This document shows, piece by piece, positions 22,491 to 33,200 of a DNA stretch of 44,653 bases. The stretch is from an uncultured Eubacteriales bacterium. GTDB lineage: Bacteria; Bacillota_A; Clostridia; Oscillospirales; Oscillospiraceae. The notes under the pieces were generated by a model, which made no database searches, was not told where the DNA came from, and saw only the letters and a list, made by a program, of their open reading frames with translations. The translations under genes were made by a program, and so were the position numbers. How positions within the stretch are numbered: position 1 is the first letter of the stretch; each line of letters begins with the position of its first letter. Location: NCBI GenBank assembly GCA_949742895.1, contig CATJRT010000246.1, positions 1 to 44,653 on the forward strand. The letters run 5' to 3'.

Positions 22491-24233
22491 ATGAAACGCA
22501 TTCAGAATCTCAAGAGGACCATCGCCCTGTTCCTGGCCATGCTGATGGCCGCCACCTCTACCGCTTTTGCGGACTGGGACAGCTTCCAGGGCAACGACGA
22601 CAACAACGGCACTTCTACCTACGGCGTTACCAGCACGAGTCCCAGCACTACCACAGTACCCCTCCCCAATAACGGTGCGACCACCGGCCTGGACGTGGAA
22701 CCCCTGGTTTATGGCAGCCGCATCTACGCCTTCCACAACGGCGGCAGCAACGGCGCAACCGTGACAGCTGTGAGCGCCACCAATGGCAGCCAACTCTGGA
22801 CAACGGTTGTTGGCCCCAAGGCAAACAACGTCTCCCAGGTCGCCACGCCGGTCATTACTGCGGATGGCAAGACCATGTATGGTGTATATACCTATGGACA
22901 TGACACCAAGACAACGAACTTTGAGGACGTTACCATCCCCGCTGGTGGGAAAGAAACCAGGAGTTTCTCGTTCACGCTCCCGTACACCTATAGTAACCTG
23001 CAGATTGCCACTGGTCTCTCCAATACGGAGTGGAAGACAAATCCCAGTACCTCTCTGAGCGGTAACGCTACTATCAAGAAAAATGGCAGCACCGTAGCCA
23101 CACTTTCCGGTTCTTCCTATGAAGATCAGGGCTTCAGCCTCTACTACGGTGATTATAGCGGCGGTCCTCTCCAGAAGGGTACCTATACCGTTGATGTGAC
23201 TATCACCAATAACATGACCAGCGACGTTTTGTGGACCGGTGCAGGCGCACAGGCTTTGGTGAACTATTGGGAGATGTTCCAGGTTACCGGCATCGACGGC
23301 AATAATCCTCAAGTCAAGATGCTAACTGCGGAACCCAGCAGCGATCCCGATAATCCCAGCAACAACGGCTATGGTCAGCCTGCTTCTCCCCTGACCCTGG
23401 CAGGCGGCTACGTGTACTTTGGCATCTACGACGGCGACGTATCCTACTTCCAGTACAACACCGATTCCGAGGCAACGTCACCGCTCAGCAAGTTCACTCC
23501 CGGCAATAACAACAGTTTCTATAACGCCGGTGCGGTGGTTGTTGGCAGCAACGTAATCTTCGGCAGTGAGAGCGGAACACTGTATATGCGGCCCGTTACA
23601 AACTTCAGCGGAGGAGCAGGCGATACGGAGATTCTTTCCAACGCCGGAAAGATTCGTTCCAGCATCTGCTATGATAGTACCGAGGGTTACATCTATTTGA
23701 CCAGTCAGAACGCCATCCTGTGGAGGGTCAAGCTCACCGACAGCGGTTTTGATTCTACTAAAGTGAATTCCGTGAACATCGCTACGGGGAGTGCTTCCAA
23801 TAGCGCTTCCACCCCGGTGATTTCCTCTAGCGGACTGATTTACGCCAGCGTCTATGGCTACAATAAGGCGTTTGTTGGCGAGGGTTATATCGTGGCGGTA
23901 AGCCGGAGTCACTTCACAGATAATGATGTTCACAGCGTATACTCCGGTGACTTGGTGCAGTGCTCTCCGGTGGTGTATAGTCAGGATACGACAGACTATA
24001 TTTACTTCACCACAAACATGCCGAACGGAAGCGGATACTGCTACAAGTGCCAGTATGCTTCTGACAGCGCTTCTCTCCAGTGGAGCGTTACACCTTCTTC
24101 CGGTGGTAACGGCTATGCGGTTCAGGGATTTGCAATGGGCATGTATACAGAAGAAGACGAAGAGGGCGAGACTGTTGATGTTCAATTTGGTGCTTTCGGA
24201 AATGATAGTTCCCAATTGGTGATCGTCAAATGA
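22491..24233 (+). CDS. Secreted beta-propeller (PQQ-like repeat) protein
   Basis: A 580-residue exported protein. The signal peptide (KRTIALFLAMLMAATSTAFA) is followed by repeated beta-strand blades of PQQ/WD-like type: VTAVSATNGSQLWTTVVG, SPLTLAGGYVYFGIYDGDV, AGAVVVGSNVIFGSESGTLY, ILWRVKLTDSG, CSPVVYSQDTTDYIYFTT. No SLH, LPXTG or lipobox anchor is visible, so it may be held by its partner. The stop overlaps the giant SLH gene by four bases, implying a complex. A ligand-binding propeller comparable in role to Bacteroides BtuG is possible but unproven. Confidence 0.75.
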   Translation: MKRIQNLKRTIALFLAMLMAATSTAFADWDSFQGNDDNNGTSTYGVTSTSPSTTTVPLPNNGATTGLDVEPLVYGSRIYAFHNGGSNGATVTAVSATNGSQLWTTVVGPKANNVSQVATPVITADGKTMYGVYTYGHDTKTTNFEDVTIPAGGKETRSFSFTLPYTYSNLQIATGLSNTEWKTNPSTSLSGNATIKKNGSTVATLSGSSYEDQGFSLYYGDYSGGPLQKGTYTVDVTITNNMTSDVLWTGAGAQALVNYWEMFQVTGIDGNNPQVKMLTAEPSSDPDNPSNNGYGQPASPLTLAGGYVYFGIYDGDVSYFQYNTDSEATSPLSKFTPGNNNSFYNAGAVVVGSNVIFGSESGTLYMRPVTNFSGGAGDTEILSNAGKIRSSICYDSTEGYIYLTSQNAILWRVKLTDSGFDSTKVNSVNIATGSASNSASTPVISSSGLIYASVYGYNKAFVGEGYIVAVSRSHFTDNDVHSVYSGDLVQCSPVVYSQDTTDYIYFTTNMPNGSGYCYKCQYASDSASLQWSVTPSSGGNGYAVQGFAMGMYTEEDEEGETVDVQFGAFGNDSSQLVIVK

Positions 24234-27200
24234 AGAAAAAATGCAGTAAAAAGATGTTAAGGGCTGGGTCCGGCGTAAGCCGGGCCCAGCGCCTTTTGTC
24301 CTTTATTCTTGTAATCCTCTTCTCATTAGATTTTCTACAATTTGAGGCACAAGCAAAATGGGGGAATTATGGTGATCCAACATTTTATATCACCAGCAAT
24401 GTAGAACTCGCCACTTCATCATCGGAAGATCCTTGGTTACAAGTTTGGTGCGATGGTGGCTACAAACAAATTGAATCAAAGACTAATGAGACAGGAAAAT
24501 TTCAATATTCATGTGTGCTTACAGGCAAAGCTAACCCTATAATTTTGTCCATCAATAACTATGGTCAGAATACAAATGAATGCAAATATTTACTGAAAAA
24601 ATTAGAATTTGGTGGAACCAGACAAAAGAGTAAGAACGATCCAACCATTGAACAACTGTCTCCAAAATCAACAGAGGATATTCCTGTTTCCGCTGGTGCC
24701 GATCCTACCGAGATTCAAGATTATCCTGGAGCACTGTCAAATAAATCCCCACTTTCAATAACATGGAGAACAGATGGTTGCATCGAAATTATGTACCCGG
24801 GAAACTCTCCTTCATCGTTTGTAAAAACACTGACTGTTGACCTTTCTTTTGAGGAAAACAGTCTTGTGGCATTTGACAAAGCCAAATTAGAAGTTTCCTC
24901 GCCCTCATCGGACGGTGTTGCTGGCAGTGTAGAGTTATCTGATTCTGGTCGTAATGTGTTGCTTGAGGATGGTAAGCAAGCTACCAGCTATACCGTCACC
25001 GCCTCCGCCAACCCCGGCTACGAGTATGACGGCTACACGTTGACTACGGCGAGCGGAACAGAAACCGCCGCATGGGATTCCGTCAGCTACACCTACGATA
25101 CAAAGGAATCCGGCTCGGATAACATGCGCGACAGTCGCCGCTCCACGGCGACTTTTGATGTTACCATCACTGAGGATGCGACCTTGGACTTCCATTTCAA
25201 AGAAATGGATATTGACGCGCTCTTTGCACAGATGGGAGAGGAAACATCAATATCGCGGTTCTCGGTGGATGTCGTAAATCAGGAAACCAGCGTGGCTCTC
25301 ACCGCTGGTGTATCGCCGGACGGCACACCGGTGAAGAACTACAAGGCAGGGGACTGGGCTTATATCAACCTCCATGTTCCTTTCCATGGTACCTTCCCCT
25401 GGCAGGCCAGTGAAAACCCGGTTAAAATTTCAGTTTATGCCGGAAACGGCGTGGAAGGGGAGCCCGACGACCTCCTTGTATCGGGCGAGAATCAACTTTC
25501 CACAGGCATGTATTTCGTTGATGGAAAGATCGCATACTATCCAATCAATCTCCATCCGTATACAGGCTTCTTTAGCGGAGAGCTTCGCGGACTGAATCTG
25601 GATCTTCGGCTCCAGATGCCAGAGACAGACTACATCACGGCGGTGGTGGAGTGGCCCTACTACGGCAAAACCTGGAAAATTCCTATCAAGGTCATGAATA
25701 CCAACGATTCCTATGTAACCAAGCTGCGGAATCTCTACAACAGTCTCCGTACATCGACCGGCTATGATCCATTCCGGTACAATCTGGATTACATCTATGA
25801 ATCAGAGGTTTCCAAAATCCTTGCTGCCGATACAGATGCGGAGAAGGCCGCTATTCTGGAACAGTCTCTGAAACTGGTAGCGGATGCGGCCAAGGGTGTG
25901 GGTGCAGATGCTGTGGTTTGGCGCTTTAATGGAAGCAACCATAAGACCCTTCAGATACAAGACTCCAAACCCATTCTCGTTGGTGTTCCCTCCAATAACA
26001 ACGGATATTTGATGAATGGACATCTCAGCACAATCGCTGCGCTGGATGGAGCATTTCCCAACAACTGGACTTATGAGTACACCATGAGCGCTTTCGGCGC
26101 AGCGGTGAATCATGTTACCTGGGGAGGCGAGGACGACACAGGAAAACAGATTACCCACAAAGGCCCCGGCTTTGATGACGGCAACTACGGAAGCTTTTTT
26201 ACCAGTGCGGAAGGCTATTCCAATGTTGGTGTTTCCGGCTTCAAAACTTCCGATGGCGATGTCATGGCTTGGAACTCTCCCGCCCACGAGGGAACCTGGA
26301 CCTGGGCGCTGCTGCGGTACTATTACCTCTACAAAAAGGTCGATTCGGCGATAATGACCGATGAGGCCATTGAGGCAATGGTCAACGAGAAGATGGTAGC
26401 GAACGGATACCCACCAAGAGATGCCGGTTATCTTGGAATTCTGGGTATTGCGGAAATGGAAGATCTGTTCAAGGATATTGACTTGGACGGCGATGGCGAC
26501 AAGACCAATGATTTCCGCCGCTACGGGCATTTCAAGGAAGAAACTCCCGCAAACGAGGTCATTCGTCTTATCAACGCTATCGGTAGCGTAAGTCCCCGCA
26601 GCAAATCGGACATTGAAAAAGCCAGAGCAGCCTATAATGCGCTGAGCACAGGGGAAAAGGCTAAAGTAACCAATTATGACGTTCTGGCCGCTGCGGAGGA
26701 AACCTATCGCAATCTGACGGCTTCCTCCACCAGTTCGACGTGGAGCGATGCACTGAATGCTGCATTGACCTCCTTCCAGGGTAAGACTCCTGTAGTTGGC
26801 AGTACTGGCGGCGAGTGGACGGTGCTTGCTATAGCGCGGCAGTTAATGACTGACATTGACGCCGAAGCAATGGAAGACGGGACATTCCCAACAGATACAG
26901 TGTTCGCAAAGAAGTATCTTGCAGCGCTGGACACAACGCTGGGGCAGTCAGGTCTAAACGGCCTGGACCCCACCGGGAATCAACACACGGAGTATTCCCG
27001 TATTGTCCTGGCACTCTCTGCGCTGGGGATTGACGCGGAGAATTATCAGGCGGGCAACGGCGGAAACTACAACTTCATCGCCAAGCTGGGGGAAACCGAC
27101 GCGGTGATCTCCCAGGGCATCAACGGCCCAATTTTCGCTCTGCTGGCGCTGGATTCCAAGCCCTACTGCCCGGAGAACACCACCCTGCGGCAGACCTACA

Positions 27201-30200
27201 TCGACGCGATCCTGCGCAACCGGACCAGTGATGGCGGCTTCTCCTACGACGGCGTGAAATCCGACGTGGACATGACAGCCATGGCGATCCAGGCGCTGGC
27301 CCCATATTATCTGTCAGATCTCAATGTCCAGAAGGCAATCAATGAAGCCCTGTCCCTTCTCGCCGGGATGCAGTCCCCCCAGGGCGGGTTCTACAGCAAC
27401 GGGACCTACAACTCCGAGAGCTGTTCCCAGGTGATCGTGGCGCTGACGGCGTTGGCGTATCACACCGGGAACGGGACTCTGACCGGCGACACCTGGACGG
27501 TCTGCGGCACAACTTTCAAGAACCCGGTCAACGCCCTGATGGCGTTCTACAAGGACGGCAAATTCGGTCATGCGCTGGGCGAGCAGGACGATATGGCAAC
27601 CGAGCAGGCGGCCTACGCTCTGGTGGCCTACAGCCGGTATACAAGCGGCAGGACGCCGCTCTATACCATGCGGGACGCCTTCGAGACAAGTCCGAGTACG
27701 GACCGGGACGACTTGGAGGCTGCCAAGCGGAGCGTAGCCGCTGCACTCGATACTCTGAGTTGGCTCACCGCCACTACAACAGCGGACGCCGAGACTGAGA
27801 TCAGGTCGCAGCTTGCGGGTGTAACGCTGCCCGGCGGCGTCACCGCAGCTGTGACTGTGAATACCGCCAAAGCTCCGATAGACGGCACGGAGATCTCCCC
27901 CAACGGCACGCCGGGCGAGGTAACCTTCACCGTGACGCTGACCAGAGGCAGTCTGAGTGACACCGTGACCCGCTCCAAGTCCTTCCCGGCGACGCCGTAT
28001 CTCTCCGGCGACTTTGGCCTGCGGTCTGTCACCGTGCTGGGAAAAACCGGAACGGTGGACGGCTATGCCGTGACCGTGACGCTGGAGAAGGAGAAGGCGG
28101 AGCAGGGCATGGTGGGTGATCTGGACTTCCAGATCGTGCCCAAGGACAGCGCGGCAGTAATCAGCACACCTGTCCGGCAGAGCTTCGACACCTGGACCTT
28201 CACCATCACCGCCGCCAGCGGGGCGTCCGCCACGTATACCATCCGCATTGCGGCCTCCGACGACGCCCAGGCTCTCGCCCAGGCCAACGTCAACGGCGCG
28301 GCCAGCATCGTTGAAAAAGCAAATGGCGAGAGGCTTCCTGTGGGTATGCGGACGGAGGCTGAGATCGACGGCTGGGCCCGCGCCCTAGTTCCCGGCGCCG
28401 TGAGGGTGCAGAGCGTAAGCGTGACTGAGATTGTGCCGCCTGTTGACGGGAGCAGGGATGACCAGGATGGCACGAACGGCAGTGCCAAAATCACCATGAC
28501 GCTTGCCTCCCCCTATGAGGCCGGTCCTGCGGCTTCCGTCGATTTGGACGAGCCGAAGAATATGGTTGGGGACAGCACCATCCTGCCCACTCCCCCGGAG
28601 GAACAGGTCACGCCTACCGAGGAATCCACTGTTATCCCCAAAGGGACACCCATCGTTCCCGAGGATACCGGCTTCCATGAAGAATCCACCGTTATCCCCG
28701 AAGAGATGCCCATTGTCCCCGAGGATACTGGTTTCCATGAGAAAGAAGTTATCCAGGAGGCGGAGGCCGTACCCTATATGGGGCCGGAGCGTGCCACGCA
28801 GTACGCAACGCAGACCGTCATCATCACTGTCATACTTCCCGCCAAGCCCTACGAACCCTCCGGGGACACCAGCGTGGCATCTGTCACCTACAACAGCACA
28901 CCGCTGACGCCCGATGAGAGCGGTTACAACTACACCCTGGAGCTTCAGCCGGGCGAGAGTGTGGGCCCCACCCTGTTCGTGGTCACTGTGGCAGATGAGG
29001 GCGGCGCAACCGTCGGCCCTGTCACCTCTGCCGGCGACGGCCTCTGGCAGTTCACCGTGACCGCTGAAAACGGCACAAAAGCGACCTATACCATCAAGAC
29101 GGCTACCGTGTCCGGCACCCTGGCGGAGAACCAGGCGGCGGTGGAAGCGGCGTATAACAACGCCAGCGCCATGACTGGCTGGACCATCCCCATGGGGACG
29201 GCGAACACGGAACCCACGGTCAAAACCTACATCAGCACCGCCCTGTCCACTGCCGCCGGGAACGTGGACTGCAAGATCGAGGTAACGAACCTCCAGCCCG
29301 CCGTGGAGGGAACCGCCGGAACCCCGGCAGGTACCAACGGCAGCTATACCGCCCAGGTGACCTTCTCCAAGGGCACCCCCGGCACCTCCACCTATGTGGA
29401 GCAGACGCTGCCCATCAGCGGCACCATCACGGCGAAAGCCTATGAGGTCAGGCCGGAGGGGACGATCTCGGTATCCTTCCAGCTCCTGGGCGACGACGCC
29501 CACGGAGACCCCGGCACCGCCAACACCCACACCCTCAGCGGCGGCGGGCTTCAGAAGTGGATCGACCGCACGGGCATCGAAGTTCCCGCCGGTTCCACGG
29601 TGGGCGATGTGTTCAAGCTGGTGCTGAACGAGGCGGGCTACACCTATGTTGGCTTAGAGAGCAACTACATCAAATCCATCACCAAGCCCGGCGGAACGCC
29701 CCTGGGAGAGTTCACCAACGGCAGGCTCTCCGGCTGGATGTATACCGTCAACGGGACCCACCCCGACCGGGGCCTGAACAGCTGGACAGTATACGATGGG
29801 AACCAAATTGTTTTCCACTACACGGACAACTACACCCTGGAGGAGGGGCGGGGCGGACAGATCACCCCGGACCAGCCGGGACCCGGGGTGGATACCTCCA
29901 CCTACGGCAGCGCCCTGACCGCCGCTCTGGCGCGGGTCGCCGGACAGACGCCCAACCCCGGCGTAAGAGCCACAGGCGGCGAATGGGCCGTGCTGGGGAT
30001 GGCCCGTGGCGGGACCATCACCCCCGCTGTCACAGAGAAATATCGGAACAACCTATACTACTACGCCCGGCAGCACGGCGGAGAGCTGGACGCCTCCGGC
30101 TACCAGCACACAGAGTATTCCCGTGTGATCCTGGCGCTGACGGCGCTGGGGGAGGACGCTTCCAGCTATGAGGGCTATGATTTCGTGACGCCCCTCTTTG

Positions 30201-33200
30201 ATAACGGCTGCCAGCAGGTTTCCGTCCAGGGCAACAACGGCACGGCTTTCGCCCTCATCGCCCTGGATTCCGGAAACTACCGGGACGACACCCAGGGCAA
30301 CGCGGCCCGGGCCCAGTGGATCAACGCCCTGTCCAGCGCCCAGCTGCCCGGCGGCGGGTGGCCCATCTCCAGCGTCTCCGGCGGTGCGGACACAGATACC
30401 ACCGCCATGGCGGTGCAGGCCCTGGCCCCCTACTACACCGGAAGGCGGACCCTGCCCGCTGGTGTGAACAGCGCGATTGTGCGCCAGATGGTGGACCGTG
30501 CGCTGGCCTTCCTCTCCGGGCAGCAGACCGCCAGCGGCGGCTTCGGCAGCAGCGAGACGGACGCCCAGATCGTGGTCATGCTCTCCGCCCTGGGCCGCGA
30601 CGCGGCTTCGGACAGCAGCTTTACCAAGGGCGGCAGGAGCGTCCTGGAGGATCTGCTGGGCTACCGCGACACCGCTACCGGCGGCTTCTCCCACCGGCAG
30701 GATTCCGGCGTGGACCAGATGGCAACCGAGCAGGCGGCCTACGCCCTGGTGGCCTATGACCGCTACAAGCACAGCAGGAACACCCTTTACGACATGACCG
30801 ACGTCTTTACCGCCGAAGCAGCGTCCCCGGTCATTCCGATTCAGGCGGTCGTCACCGGCGGCGTCCCCACAGCGGCGGTTCCCGCCCAGAAGGTCGCGGA
30901 GGCTATCTCCGAGGCGCAGAAGACCGGCAGCGGGACCATCGCCATCAAGACCGCCGGCGGCGAGTCCGCCAGCGCGGTGGCAGTGGAACTGCCCGCCCAG
31001 TCCATGCAGGCAGCGGCAAGCGCCGGCGTCGGCATGACGGTGAAGACCGCAAAGGGTACGGTGAGCATCCCCGCCGAGGCGGCGCGGGCCATCGTCCAGA
31101 CCGCCGGAGGCGCGGACACCATCCGCATCCACGCGGAGACAAAGACCCTCAGTGCGGTCCACGATATCCTTGGCGAGGACCTTGACGCCGGCAGCGCCGT
31201 GATAGAGGTGACTATCACCGCCAACGGACAGCCCATCAAGTCCTCCCTGGGCAGCAGGCCCGTCAACGTCCGAATCCCGGTGGGGCGGAACTTCACGGTT
31301 GGACGGCAGTATGACGTCACCGTCATCCACAGCGCCGTGGACATTGAGCGGAACAGGACCGGTGTGTGCGCACGGAACGGGAGCGACCGGTATGTGGAGC
31401 TCACCGTCAACCGCTTGAGTACCTTTGTGGTGAAGGCGGTGGCGGAGGACCGCACCGTTACCGCAACCGCCGGGGACAACGGCAAGATCACACCCAGCGG
31501 CGATGTTACCGTACCCAACGGCGACAGCCAGCGCTTCACCATCGAGGCGGATGAGGGCTACGAGCTCAAGGAGCTGCTGCTGGACGATGAGAAGGTGCAG
31601 TACGTCTGGGTCGAGGGTGTGGAGAAAGAGCTGACCAGCAGCAGCCACATCAAGGCTGCGGACTACATCCTGTCGGATGTCACCGAGGACCACACCCTCC
31701 GGGCGGAGTTCAAGCGGGGCATCCAGCTCCCGGACTACGGCCCGGTCATCGGCCAAGTGACCATCACCGTGGAAAACAGCACCTACTCCGGCGGTGCGTT
31801 CACCGGCACGATGGTATCCGGGACCTACGACCTCTGCCAGCGGGACACCATGATGACCAGCATCCTCAAGGCGCTGACGCTGAACGGGTACGCCTGGAGC
31901 GACAGCAGCGGCAAGGATGACTACGACATCACCTACATCGCCCACATCACCAAGGACGACGCAAGCCTGGGCGAGTTCGACGGCGGCAGCGGCTCCGGCT
32001 GGATGGGCACCCTCAACGACTGGTTCACCAACGAGGGCTTCCAGGCATTCCGGGTAGGCGGCTACGGCGGCCACGCCCTGGAGGACGGCGATGAGATCCA
32101 TGTGGTCTACACCACGAACCTGGGCGCGGACGTAGGCGGCGGACGGGGCTACCCGGACACCAGCCTTGCAAGTCTGGACATCAGCGGCGGCACCCTGGTT
32201 CCCAAGTTCAGCGGCGACGCCCTGGAGTATACCCTGATGGTTCCCGAGCGGGGCACGGATGTTACCGTCACGCCCCATGCCGTAAACAAGACCTTCATGG
32301 TCAAGACGTTCCTCAACAACTACAACAGCGAGTCCTCCCTCTATAAGCGGACGAAGAGCATCCCGGTCAAGCCCGGCGATACCCTGTACATCGGGGTAGG
32401 CGAGTCCGGCTGGCCCACCTCCTTTGACGCGGGAAGCTACTCCGCCACCTGCTACACCATCAAGGTCGTCAGCTCCGACATCCAGTCCCGGATCGACGCT
32501 CTGCCCAAGCCCGAGGAGATCACTTATGAGAACTACAAGGGCTATGTGGAGCTGGTGGAGCGGCTGCGCAAGGACTACGACAAGCTGAAGGATGAGGAGA
32601 AGGCGGAGATCAAAGCCGAAAAGCTCATCGAGGTGGAGAAGCGGATCAAGCTCTTCCAGGAGATCGACAAGACGAAGGAGCTTCTGAACGCTATCCCCGA
32701 GGCGAAGGACCTGAAGAAGTCCAACGCCCGGAAGATTCAGGAGCAGGTGAAGGCGGCTTATGACGCCTACCAGAAGCTCACGGAGGAGCAGCAGAGCTAC
32801 ATCGCCAAGGAGGATGTGACCAAGCACAACGCCGCTGTGGAGTGGCTGGAGAAGCTGGGCTACAAGACGGACGGCCCCATCCTCATCGGCGAGGACGGGA
32901 AGAAGCCCGCTGCACTCCCCTTCACGGACGTTGACAAGCACTGGGCCCTGGAGTCGATCCAGTTCGTCTATGAGCACAATCTGATGAACGGCACCAGCGC
33001 CACCGCCTTTGAGCCCAACAGCGAGATGACCCGTGCTATGTTCGTGACGGTGCTCTACCGGATGGAGGGACAGCCCTCTGCCGGCACAGCAAACAGCTTC
33101 ACGGACGTACCCGAGGGACAGTGGTACACGGAGGCGGTGAAGTGGGCCGCGGCCAACAGCATCGTCAATGGCATGACCCCCGATACCTTCCAGCCAAATG

